Part shown: positions 43,674 to 53,669 of the stretch, piece by piece | Numbering within the stretch: the stretch's first letter is position 1 | How the letters are laid out: each line of letters starts with the position of its first letter | Assembly (NCBI RefSeq): GCF_004614185.1 | Contig: NZ_SPVF01000128.1 | Location: 55,696-119,695 of the forward strand | Source of the DNA: Zemynaea arenosa | GTDB taxonomy: Bacteria > Pseudomonadota > Gammaproteobacteria > Burkholderiales > Burkholderiaceae_D | Direction: 5' to 3' | Length of the DNA stretch: 64,000 nucleotides | Translations under genes and position numbers: made by a program | Notes under the pieces: generated by a model | Told to the model about the DNA's origin: nothing | Database searches by the model: none | Seen by the model: the letters and a program-made list of their open reading frames with translations, nothing else

Positions 43674-45416
43674 TCAGAACTCTTCCCATTCGTCGGTCGC
43701 GGCCGCGGCCACCACCTTTTTCTCGCGCTTCGGCTCGGCGGCCGGCGCTTCGGGTTTCTTCAGGGCCGGCTTGGCCGGACGCACCGCCGGTACATTGGCG
43801 ACCGGAGCCGCCGCCACCGGGGCCGGGGCCACATAGGCATGGCGCTCTTCGTTTTCCGACAGCTTGAAGATGCTGACCACGCGGGCCAGTTCGTTGGCCT
43901 GGTCCTGCAGGGACTGGGCGGCCGCGGCCGCTTCTTCCACCAGGGCGGCGTTCTGCTGGGTCATCGAATCCATCTCGATGATGGACAGGTTGACCTGCTC
44001 GATGCCGGCGCTCTGCTCCTGCGAGGCGTTGGCGATTTCGCTCATGATGTCGGTCACGCGCTTCACCGACGACACCACTTCATCCATGGTCACGCCCGCC
44101 TGGCCGACCAGTTTCGAACCGCGCTCGACCTTCTCCACGGAGTCGCCGATCAGGGTCTTGATCTCCTTGGCCGCCGCAGCGGAACGCTGGGCCAGGTTGC
44201 GCACCTCGGAGGCGACCACCGCGAAGCCGCGGCCCTGTTCGCCGGCCCGGGCCGCTTCCACGGCGGCGTTCAGCGCCAGGATGTTGGTCTGGAAGGCGAT
44301 GCCGTCGATCACGCCGATGATGTCGACGATCTTGTTGGCGGAGGTGTTGATCGAGCCCATGGTCTCGACCACCTGCGACACCACGTCGCCACCCTTGCGG
44401 GCCACGTCGGAGGCGGAGGCGGCCAGCTGGTTGGCTTCGCGGGCGTTCTCGGCGTTCTGCTTCACGGTCGAGGTCAGCTCTTCCATGGCCGAGGCGGTCT
44501 TCTCCAGCGAGGAGGCTTGCATCTCGGTACGCGAGGACAGGTCGATGTTGCCGGCCGCAATTTCCCGCGAGGCGGTGCCGATGGTCTCGGTGCCGGTGCG
44601 GACCTGGGCGACGATCTCGACCAGCGAGTCACGCATGTCTTTCATTTCGACCAGCAGGCTGTCCTTGTCGGACTCGTCGGTATCGATGTAGATCGACAGG
44701 TCGCCGTTGGCGATCGAACCGGCGATCTTGGCGGTGTAGTCCGGCTCGCCACCGAGCTGCTTCAGCAGGCTGCGGGTGATCAGCCAGGCGGCGGCAGCGC
44801 CGACCAGCACGGCGACCACGCCGAGGATCAGCATGAAGTTACGGGCATTGTTATAGGACTCTTCCGCTTCCTTGGCGGCCTGGGCGTTGACCTTGTCTTC
44901 CAGGGCGCCGAGCTGTTCCAGGGCTGCCAGCCACTTCTTCTGCGGCGGACGGATTTCCTTGATCATCACGCGGGTCGCCTCTTCGGCCTTGGCGGCCAGG
45001 TAGAGTTCGGACGCCTTGGCGATGGCGGGCATGGTGGCCGCTTCGTATTCCTTGATCTGGGCCAGCAGCTTTTTCTCTTCGTCAGTGGCGCCGGCGGCGA
45101 ACTTCTCGGACAGCTTCTTGTCCGCGTCGTCGTACTTGGCGGTCTGGTCTTTGATCTTGACCATTTCCGGCTCCATGTCGGCCGGATCAGTCATGAGGGT
45201 CAGGATGCGCAGCTTGGTTTCGCGGTCCGCCACGTTGGCGCGCATTTCGGTGACCAGACGGGTCACGATGTTGTTCACGCTCACCACGTGGTCCAGGCGA
45301 TCCTGGATCTGGCCCATGCGGACGATACCGAGCACAGTGGTCCCGGCCAGCAGCACCAGCACCAGAGCAAAACCGAGGGCAAGTCGGGTTCCGACCTTCA
45401 TATCTGCAAAATTCAT
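43674..45416 (-). CDS. methyl-accepting chemotaxis protein with CheR-docking tail
   Basis: 580 aa. TM1 (about 11-32), a periplasmic four-helix ligand domain (4HB_MCP type, ~33-190), TM2 (~192-212), HAMP (~213-270) and a signalling helix with the conserved hairpin tip IDGIAFQTNILALNAAVEAARAGEQGRGFAVVASEVR (~375-412; shown in parts: tip residues FQTN, EAARAGE, GRGFAVV). The C-terminus is a Pro/Ala/Lys linker ending DEWEEF, matching the x-W-x-x-F pentapeptide that tethers CheR/CheB in Tsr and Tar. No other che gene is nearby. Confidence 0.96.
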   Translation of the reverse strand: MNFADMKVGTRLALGFALVLVLLAGTTVLGIVRMGQIQDRLDHVVSVNNIVTRLVTEMRANVADRETKLRILTLMTDPADMEPEMVKIKDQTAKYDDADKKLSEKFAAGATDEEKKLLAQIKEYEAATMPAIAKASELYLAAKAEEATRVMIKEIRPPQKKWLAALEQLGALEDKVNAQAAKEAEESYNNARNFMLILGVVAVLVGAAAAWLITRSLLKQLGGEPDYTAKIAGSIANGDLSIYIDTDESDKDSLLVEMKDMRDSLVEIVAQVRTGTETIGTASREIAAGNIDLSSRTEMQASSLEKTASAMEELTSTVKQNAENAREANQLAASASDVARKGGDVVSQVVETMGSINTSANKIVDIIGVIDGIAFQTNILALNAAVEAARAGEQGRGFAVVASEVRNLAQRSAAAAKEIKTLIGDSVEKVERGSKLVGQAGVTMDEVVSSVKRVTDIMSEIANASQEQSAGIEQVNLSIIEMDSMTQQNAALVEEAAAAAQSLQDQANELARVVSIFKLSENEERHAYVAPAPVAAAPVANVPAVRPAKPALKKPEAPAAEPKREKKVVAAAATDEWEEF

Positions 45417-45810
45417 GTCGTTGTCTTTGTTTTGGACACCAAATTGATCGAACTCGCCCGTTTCAGCGACTGATGCGCCAGGCGATGCGCTTGGGAAAAA
45501 TGACGCAGATCAAACGTAAAACCCGGTGTTTGTGCTATCTGCGCTATTTCCGTCAGGATAAATCAAAAGGCTGACTGCGGATGCAGAAATTCTGCCTGGT
45601 GCATCAATTGTTTCGCTAGAACAACACTTTCTTGTTTCTTCGTTCATACAGAAAGTCGCGGAACAGAGCGTGAGTATGCGTTAGGATTTGCCCTACAGCA
45701 AGCAATTTCCACACGACAACGATTGCGGCTGTTGCCGTGTCGCAATTTTGCGACGCCGCGAGTCACGCTTGATGCATGCATCCCGATGCAAAAACGGCAC
45801 ACTGATGTGG
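45417..45810. other. ~390-bp intergenic region upstream of the chemoreceptor
   Basis: No gene with convincing composition is seen on either strand. The part next to the chemoreceptor is AT-richer and should hold its promoter. I looked for a flagellar sigma-28 promoter and did not find a convincing one. The rest (to 45810) holds nothing I can name. Confidence 0.5.
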
Positions 45811-45845
45811 CTCAGCCCGCCGGGGTACGTCCCCGGCGGGCTGAG
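45811..45845 (-). terminator. 15-bp perfect hairpin behind dusA
   Basis: CTCAGCCCGCCGGGG pairs fully with CCCCGGCGGGCTGAG around a 5-base loop. It lies 24 bp after the dusA stop. No U-tract follows directly on the minus strand (the first T-run is ~20 bases later), so it may stabilise the mRNA 3' end rather than terminate. Confidence 0.6.
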
Positions 45846-45869
45846 CGGCAGATGTGGAGCGGGGAAGGC

Positions 45870-46865
45870 TCAGCCGCGCACGTGGGCGGCGGCTTCGAGC
45901 AGGAGGGCGGGGTCGCCGGCGGCCAGCTTCTTGGCATCCGACAGGGTCTGGCGGAAGGCGCGCGCGCCCGGCAGGCCTTGCATCAGGCCGAGCATGTGAC
46001 GGGTGATGCTGTTGAGCTTGATGCCGTACTGGGCGTAGCGGTCGAGCTCGGCGTGAATGTAGGGGATCATCGCGGCGATCACCTCTTCCCTGGTTTGCAA
46101 TCCGGCGCTGGCATCGCCGTAGAAGCGGCGGTCCCAGTCGGCCATGATCCAGGGGTTGTGGTAGGCCTCGCGGCCGAGCATCACGCCGTCCACGTGCTCC
46201 AGGTGGGCGGCGATCTCGTCATCGGACTTCACGCCGCCGTTAATAATGATCTCCAGCGCGGGAAAGTCCTGCTTCAGGCGGTAGGCGGTCTCGTACTTCA
46301 GCGGGGGGATCTCGCGGTTTTCCTTCGGCGACAGGCCCTTCAGGATGGCATTCCGGGCGTGGACGATGAAGGTCGAGCAGCCGGCCTCGGCAATCGTGCC
46401 GACGAAATCGCGCACGAAACCGTAGGTCTCGATCTGGTCGATGCCGATCCGGTGCTTGACCGTCACGTCGATCGAGACCGCGTCCCGCATCGCCTTCACG
46501 CAATCCGCCACCAGCTGCGGCTCGGCCATCAGGCAGGCGCCGAACGCGCCCTTCTGCACCCGCTCCGACGGGCAGCCGCAGTTAAGGTTGATCTCGTCGT
46601 AGCCCCACTCCTCGCCCAGCTTGGCGGACTTGGCCAGGTCGGCCGGATCCGAGCCGCCCAGCTGCAGCGCGACCGGGTGCTCCTCCTCGTTGTAGCGCAG
46701 ATGGCGCTCGGCGTCGCCATACACCAGCGCGCCGGTGGTCACCATCTCGGTGTACAGCCAGGCGTGGCGGGTGATCTGCCGGTGAAACACGCGGCAGTGG
46801 CGGTCGGTCCAGTCCATCATCGGGGCGACGGACAAGGTACGCGGAGGGAGGGTCTTGGTGCTCAT
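45870..46865 (-). CDS. dusA: tRNA-dihydrouridine(20/20a) synthase
   Basis: 331 aa, DusA length. FMN-dependent reduction of U20/U20a in tRNA. Markers: SVAPMMDWTDRHCR, the catalytic Cys in NLNCGCPS, KHRIGID, FIVHARNAILKGLSPKENR and the phosphate-binding NGG and DGVMLGREAYHNPW. Clearly DusA rather than DusB/C from LSPKENRE. It is downstream of typA on the same strand, separated by a terminator. Confidence 0.97.
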   Translation of the reverse strand: MSTKTLPPRTLSVAPMMDWTDRHCRVFHRQITRHAWLYTEMVTTGALVYGDAERHLRYNEEEHPVALQLGGSDPADLAKSAKLGEEWGYDEINLNCGCPSERVQKGAFGACLMAEPQLVADCVKAMRDAVSIDVTVKHRIGIDQIETYGFVRDFVGTIAEAGCSTFIVHARNAILKGLSPKENREIPPLKYETAYRLKQDFPALEIIINGGVKSDDEIAAHLEHVDGVMLGREAYHNPWIMADWDRRFYGDASAGLQTREEVIAAMIPYIHAELDRYAQYGIKLNSITRHMLGLMQGLPGARAFRQTLSDAKKLAAGDPALLLEAAAHVRG

Positions 46866-46874
46866 GGGGATCCA

Positions 46875-46900
46875 ATAAGAAAGGGCGCCGCAGCGCCCTT
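46875..46900 (-). terminator. rho-independent terminator of typA
   Basis: The AAGGGCGC/GCGCCCTT stem (46881-46888 with 46893-46900) has a 4-base loop and is followed by TCTTATT on the minus strand. It lies 6 bp after the typA stop and upstream of dusA. Confidence 0.8.
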
Positions 46901-46905
46901 GCCGA

Positions 46906-48738
<1,833 letters not shown>

Positions 48739-48880
48739 TGTCTTATCTTGAAGAAGGTTCGCGGCGGGGACGCCGCCAAATCTGTAACCCACGATTATAG
48801 CACGTGCTGCGGCGCAGCAGACGGAGCCGCCGGATTCTTTTTATTGCCGAGTGGCGTACACCCCACCCATAATCGCGGCT

Positions 48881-49681
48881 ATGTCTGCATCCGAGCTTCA
48901 CGTCACCTCCACCGGCGCCGGCGTGCCCTACATCTGGGCGCATGGGCTAATGTCCAGCACCGCGTCCGAAGACGCGGCCGGCCTCACGCGTGAGCCGCCG
49001 CCGGGCGTGCGGCTGATCCGGTATGACGCGCGTGGCCATGGGCACACGCCGCCGGCGGCCAGTCCGCAGGACTACCTGTGGGAGGCGCTGGCGCGCGACA
49101 TGCTGGCGGTCGCCGATGGCGAACGGGCCGCGCGCTTCATCGCCGGCGGCTCCTCGATGGGCAGCATGACGGCGCTGACTGCCGCCCTGCTTGCTCCCGA
49201 CCGCATCCGCGCCCTGATCTTGATGCTGCCGCCTGCCTTGTGGGAAGCGCGGGCCGCCAGCAGTAAACGCTACCGAGCCGCCGCGCTGTACGCCTCCGCC
49301 GTCGGCGGCGCCAGGATGGCCGAGCACGTCGCCCAGCCGGAGTACTCCACCCTGCCGCCCTGGCTCATCGGGCACGAACCACGCATGCTGGAGCACAGCG
49401 GCACTGGCACCCGCCACCTCGGCAAGACCGAGCTCGCCGACATGATGCGCGGCACCGCCCTCAGCAACCTGCCGCCGCGCGCGGAACTCCAGCGCGTGGC
49501 CCACATCCCTGCCCTGATCCTGGCCTGGTCTGACGACAGCACGCACCCGGAAGCCTCCGCCCACGCGCTGCACACCCTTCTCGGCCGTTCCGAGCTCGTC
49601 ATTGCACGAAACCACGCCGAATTCCGGGCGTTCGACGACCGCATCTCCGCCTTCCTGACCCGGCAAATTCAGCCGACCTGA
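48881..49681 (+). CDS. alpha/beta-hydrolase
   Basis: 266 aa from ATG 48881. Oxyanion loop WAHGLMSS, nucleophile elbow GGSSMGSM (Ser in G-x-S-x-G context), acid candidate in AWSDDSTHPEAS and catalytic His candidate in IARNHAEFRAFDD. No signal peptide. Substrate unknown; similar to esterase and enol-lactone hydrolase-type enzymes. It is divergent from typA with ~140 bp between starts. Confidence 0.85.
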   Translation: MSASELHVTSTGAGVPYIWAHGLMSSTASEDAAGLTREPPPGVRLIRYDARGHGHTPPAASPQDYLWEALARDMLAVADGERAARFIAGGSSMGSMTALTAALLAPDRIRALILMLPPALWEARAASSKRYRAAALYASAVGGARMAEHVAQPEYSTLPPWLIGHEPRMLEHSGTGTRHLGKTELADMMRGTALSNLPPRAELQRVAHIPALILAWSDDSTHPEASAHALHTLLGRSELVIARNHAEFRAFDDRISAFLTRQIQPT

Positions 49682-49821
49682 GCACCTGTCACGCTCCCGA
49701 AAGATTGGCGGCGCATCCTGATGGAAAAAGTTGTGAAGCTTTCATTAAGTGCGCCAGGAAATTTTCCGGGTGGCTAAGATGAATCCCGCAGTACAAGCCC
49801 AGGAAAAAAAGGAGAACTGAT

Positions 49822-50004
49822 ATGTTATTGAACCCGGTATGGCGGACCGCGGTGGCCGCAGCCGTACTTGCTGTCGCCCTCGCACCGCTCTCTCTCGTCT
49901 ACCAGTTGCACACCAAATCGGCGCTCCCCGAGCCCGCCCTGTGCGCCCTGGCCGCTGCCGGTGTGGCGGCCGCGGGTGCGTATGCGTTCCGCCGACGAAC
50001 GTAA
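49822..50004 (+). CDS. 60-aa two-TM membrane protein
   Basis: ATG 49822 with AAGGAGA 6-12 bases upstream, a strong ribosome site. Two hydrophobic helices (about 10-28 and 38-56) with a short polar loop and a basic end FRRRT. Family unknown. The 140-bp region before it includes the palindrome GGAAATTTTCC and AT-rich promoter-like sequence. Confidence 0.7.
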   Translation: MLLNPVWRTAVAAAVLAVALAPLSLVYQLHTKSALPEPALCALAAAGVAAAGAYAFRRRT

Positions 50005-50094
50005 GCGTTCACGGTATTTCGCGGCGCCATCAGCGCGCCGCGCGGCTCTTCGCTAGAATCGTCCCGCTGCCACATCAACAACAAGGGGATGACA

Positions 50095-52260
50095 ATGAGC
50101 GTATCGCGCCGCAGTTTCATGCAAACGGCCGCCCTGCTGGGCACCGGCCTGGTGATCGGGTTCCGGCTCGATGACAGTACCGCCGCCCCTCCCGCCACAT
50201 TCTCCCCCAACGCCTTCCTGTCCATTGGCAGCGACGGCAGCATCGTCCTGATGGCCAAGAACCCCGAAATCGGCCAGGGGGTCAAAACCTCTCTCCCCCA
50301 GATCATCGCCGAAGAACTCGAGGTGCCCTGGACCATGGTGCAGGTGCGCCAGGCCCTCCTCGATGAGAAGTACGGCGACCAGGGCGCCGGGGGCAGCACG
50401 TCCGTCAAGACCAATTTCACCGCGCTGCGCCAGGCCGGTGCCTCGGCGCGCGAGATGCTCGTGGAAGCGGCTGCCCGCCGCTGGAACCTGCCGCTCAACC
50501 GTTGCGCCGCGCGTGAGGCCAAGGTCTATCGCAGCGACACCGGCGCCTCGCTGACCTACGCCGAACTGGCGCAGGACGCGGCCAAGCTCAGTCCCCGCGC
50601 CAACCCCAAGCTCAAGGCCCCGAAACAGTTCAAGGTGATCGGCCAGCCGCTCCCCGGCGTCGATGTGCGGGCCATCGTGCGTGGGCAGGCCGAATTCGGC
50701 ATTGACGCGCGCCCCGCCGGGGCGCTGGTCGCGTGCATCGAGCGGTGTCCGGTGTTCGGTGGCGCCGTCCGCAGCGTGGACGACAGCGCGGCGCTCAAGG
50801 TGCCCGGCGTGGTCCGGGTGATCCGCCTCGATGCCTCTTCGCGGCCGACGCGCAACGGCGCAGGCGTGGCGGTGCTGGCCACCAGCACCTGGGCCGCGAT
50901 GCAGGGCCGCAGGGCCTTGAAGGTCGAGTGGGATACCCGCGGCGGAGAGACCGAGAGCACGGCAAGCCTGCGCGCGCAGTTCGAGCGCAATCTCGCCAAC
51001 CCGGCCGTCGTGGTGCGCAACGACGGCGATACCGCAGGCGCCTTCGCGGCCCCTGGCGCCCGCGCCATCGAAGCCGTGTACGAGGTGCCGCTCCTCGCGC
51101 ACGTGCCTATGGAGCCGATGAACTACACCGCTCACGTGCGCGCCGACGGTGCCGATGTGTGGGGACCGACCCAAGTCCCGGACGACGTGCAGCGCGCCAC
51201 CGCCGACCTCACCGGCCTCCCACTGGACAAGGTGACTGTGCGCATGACGCGCTCCGGCGGCGGCTTCGGGCGCCGGCTGGTGGTCGACTACGCCTGCGAG
51301 GCGGTGCTGCTGTCCAAGGCCAGCGGCCAGCCGGTGCAGGTGGTGTGGACGCGTGAGGACGACGTACGCCACGATTTCTACCGCCCCGCGGGCATGTACA
51401 GGTTGCGCGCCGCCCTCGATGGCCAGCAGCGCCTGACGGCCTGGGACGTCACCGGCTCCACCACGCCGCGCCGCGCCTTTGCCAACCCTGCGAGCCCGCC
51501 GTTTGCGACCGAGGTTTTTCCCGACGCGTTCCCGGCCGGGCTGGTGCCGCACCTGCGCGTCGCCTACACGCCGGTGGTGTCCAAGATCCCGCGCGGCGCC
51601 CTGCGCGCACCCGGCCACAACGCCACCTGCTGGGTGGACCAGTCCTTCCTTGACGAAGTGGCGCATGCGGCGCACAAGGATCCCGTCGCCTTGCGCCTGG
51701 AACTGCTCGGCACCGGCGACCGCGAACTGCCCTTCCGCGACCATGGTGGCCCCATGTGGAGCACGGCCCGCATGCGCCACGTGATCGAACTCGCGGCCGA
51801 GAGATCCGGCTGGCGCAGGCCGGCGGCCAAGGGTGTCTACCGCGGCTTCGCCTGCCACTTCATGTTTGGGGCCTATGTGGCCGAAGTGGTGAGCCTGCGG
51901 ATGACGGGACCGAACGCATTCAAGGTGGACGAGGTGCTGGCCGTGGTCGATTGCGGCATTGTCGTCAACCGCAGCGGCGCGCTCAATCAGATCGAGGGCG
52001 GCATCATGGACGGCCTCTCGGTGGCCCTCAACCAGCGCATCGACATCGACGCCGGCCGCGTGGTGCAGGGGAACTTCAATGACTACCCGGTGCTGCGCAT
52101 GCATGAGGCGCCGCGCATCGTGACGCATTTCGTGGACAGCACGGCGCACCCGGAAGGGCTGGGCGAGATGTCCACGCCGCCGCTCGCCCCGGCCCTGTGC
52201 AACGCGCTGTTTGCCGCCACCGGCAAGCGCATCCGCCAGCTGCCGATCCGCCTGGGTTGA
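50095..52260 (+). CDS. Tat-exported xanthine dehydrogenase-family molybdopterin subunit (IorB-like)
   Basis: 721 aa from ATG 50095 (GGGG at good spacing; the ATG at 50089 is too close). The Tat signal SRRSFMQTAALLG starts at residue 4. The body matches the molybdopterin-binding subunit of isoquinoline 1-oxidoreductase/aldehyde oxidase types: NPEIGQGVKTSLPQI, QGAGGSTS, RSGGGFGRR, RGALRAPGHNA, DCGIVVNRSGALNQIEGG, and a catalytic-Glu-like GLGEMSTPPLAPAL. The usual small [2Fe-2S] partner (IorA) is not adjacent, nor is a cytochrome c subunit. Substrate unknown. Confidence 0.93.
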   Translation: MSVSRRSFMQTAALLGTGLVIGFRLDDSTAAPPATFSPNAFLSIGSDGSIVLMAKNPEIGQGVKTSLPQIIAEELEVPWTMVQVRQALLDEKYGDQGAGGSTSVKTNFTALRQAGASAREMLVEAAARRWNLPLNRCAAREAKVYRSDTGASLTYAELAQDAAKLSPRANPKLKAPKQFKVIGQPLPGVDVRAIVRGQAEFGIDARPAGALVACIERCPVFGGAVRSVDDSAALKVPGVVRVIRLDASSRPTRNGAGVAVLATSTWAAMQGRRALKVEWDTRGGETESTASLRAQFERNLANPAVVVRNDGDTAGAFAAPGARAIEAVYEVPLLAHVPMEPMNYTAHVRADGADVWGPTQVPDDVQRATADLTGLPLDKVTVRMTRSGGGFGRRLVVDYACEAVLLSKASGQPVQVVWTREDDVRHDFYRPAGMYRLRAALDGQQRLTAWDVTGSTTPRRAFANPASPPFATEVFPDAFPAGLVPHLRVAYTPVVSKIPRGALRAPGHNATCWVDQSFLDEVAHAAHKDPVALRLELLGTGDRELPFRDHGGPMWSTARMRHVIELAAERSGWRRPAAKGVYRGFACHFMFGAYVAEVVSLRMTGPNAFKVDEVLAVVDCGIVVNRSGALNQIEGGIMDGLSVALNQRIDIDAGRVVQGNFNDYPVLRMHEAPRIVTHFVDSTAHPEGLGEMSTPPLAPALCNALFAATGKRIRQLPIRLG

Positions 52261-52344
52261 GATGACGTTCAAGAAATCGCTTGACGGCCGTCGTTCATGC
52301 TCGTATATTCCGTATCAGTTATATAGCCATATGGTTCTAAAGGC

Positions 52345-52680
52345 ATGGATTCCCTCAGCCTCACCCTGTCCGCCCTCGCCGACCCGACCCGCCGCGCCAT
52401 CCTGGCCCGGCTGTCTGCGGGCGAAGCCACCGTCAACGAATTGGCCGAACCGTTCGCGCTGACCCAGCCCGCGATTTCCAAGCACATCAAGGTGCTGGAA
52501 CGCGCGGGCTTGGTCACGCGCTCGCGGGACGCGCAGCGCCGCCCCTGCCGCATCGAGGCGGCGCCGCTGGCGGAGGCAAGCCAATGGCTGGACGGCTACC
52601 GGCGTCTTTGGGAAGCCAATTTCGATGGACTCGACGCTCTGCTGCAGGATCTGCAGAGCCCCAAAGGAGGCACTCAATGA
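52345..52680 (+). CDS. ArsR-family transcriptional regulator
   Basis: 111 aa winged helix (about 5-90): LADPTRRAILARLSAGEATVNEL and the recognition helix TQPAISKHIKVLERAGLV. No metal-binding cysteine pair, so it is probably of the SRPBCC-linked ArsR subtype that responds to other signals. The upstream region is AT-rich with a CCATATGG palindrome (52327-52334), a possible self-operator. The TGA overlaps the next ATG (ATGA). Confidence 0.94.
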   Translation: MDSLSLTLSALADPTRRAILARLSAGEATVNELAEPFALTQPAISKHIKVLERAGLVTRSRDAQRRPCRIEAAPLAEASQWLDGYRRLWEANFDGLDALLQDLQSPKGGTQ

Positions 52681-53189
52681 AAAAGCACACTATGGAACTG
52701 CGCGTCGCGGGCGATCGGGAGATCGTGATGACCCGCACCTTCGATGCACCCCGCGCGCTGGTGTTCGCCGCCTACACCCGCCCGTCGCTGGTGCAGCGCT
52801 GGCTTGGCGTCCACAATGGCTGGACCATGCCCGTCTGCGAGATCGACCTGCGCGTCGGCGGCCGTTATCGCTACGTGTGGCGCGGGCCGGACGGCATGGA
52901 AATGGGCATGGGCGGCGAGTTCACCGAGATCGTGCCTGGCGAGCGGCTGGCCGCAACCGAACGCTTTGACCAGGCCTGGTACGACGGCGCGGCGCATTCA
53001 GTGGTGACTTTCGATGAGCAGGACGGCCAGACCATCCTGACCCTGAGCGTGCAGTACGACTCGGCCGCGGTGCGCGATGCGGTGCTCAAGACCCCGATGG
53101 AGAAAGGCGTGGCCGCGGGCTTCAACGCGCTCGAAGGCCTGCTGGCATCGGGCACCATCGCCGAGCTGGCCCAAGGAGAGCCCGCATGA
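52677..53189 (+). CDS. SRPBCC/AHSA1-family protein
   Basis: 170 aa. START-like helix-grip fold: TRTFDAPRALVFAAYT, the W-LG turn after VQRW, CEIDLRVGGRYRYVW, GGEFTEIVPGERL, and a C-terminal helix GVAAGFNALEGLL. Such proteins bind hydrophobic small molecules and are regularly encoded next to ArsR regulators. ATGA overlaps on both sides (52677 and 53186). Confidence 0.94.
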   Translation: MKKHTMELRVAGDREIVMTRTFDAPRALVFAAYTRPSLVQRWLGVHNGWTMPVCEIDLRVGGRYRYVWRGPDGMEMGMGGEFTEIVPGERLAATERFDQAWYDGAAHSVVTFDEQDGQTILTLSVQYDSAAVRDAVLKTPMEKGVAAGFNALEGLLASGTIAELAQGEPA

Positions 53190-53650
53190 TCGATACGCCC
53201 ACCATCGTCCAGGCACTGGCGCGGCCCTGCGCCGCGATCCGCATCACGATCCCGCGCGCACAGATACGCGAAATGATGCACCCGGCCATGCAGGAAGTGA
53301 TGCAGGTGCTGGCCGCGCAAGGCGTGCGCCCGGCGGGGCCGATGTTCTCGCACCATGTGCAGCTGCCAGCGGAGACCTTCGACTTCGCCGTGGGCGTGCC
53401 GGTGGAGGAACCGTTCACGCCTGCGGGCCGGGTACAGGCGTGGGAACTGCCCGCAGCCCGCGTCGCGCGTACCGTCTACCACGGCGGCTATGAGGGACTG
53501 GGCGACGCGTGGGGCGAGCTGGGGCAATGGGTGACGGCACAAGGCCACACCAGCGCTCATTCACTGTGGGAGTTTTATGCAGCCGGGCCGGAGTCGAGCG
53601 CCGATCCTCAGCAGTGGCGCACGGAATTCAACTGGCCGCTGCGGGACTGA
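53186..53650 (+). CDS. GyrI-like small-molecule-binding protein
   Basis: 154 aa with a single GyrI-like/SOUL-type effector domain: AIRITIPRAQIREMM, the central FDFAVGVPVEEPF, VARTVYHGGYEGL and the C-terminal DPQQWRTEFNWPL. This domain usually forms the ligand-binding part of AraC/MerR-type multidrug regulators; alone it may bind or hydrolyse cyclopropanoid-type xenobiotics. It is the last gene of the ArsR-AHSA1-GyrI operon by 4-bp overlap. Confidence 0.9.
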   Translation: MIDTPTIVQALARPCAAIRITIPRAQIREMMHPAMQEVMQVLAAQGVRPAGPMFSHHVQLPAETFDFAVGVPVEEPFTPAGRVQAWELPAARVARTVYHGGYEGLGDAWGELGQWVTAQGHTSAHSLWEFYAAGPESSADPQQWRTEFNWPLRD

Positions 53651-53669
53651 CTCCCCCGCGTGGCGGGCG

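Noticed and set aside
45417..45680. Sigma-28 flagellar promoter for the chemoreceptor
   Set aside because: No TAAA and GCCGATAA pair at the right spacing could be found on the minus strand.
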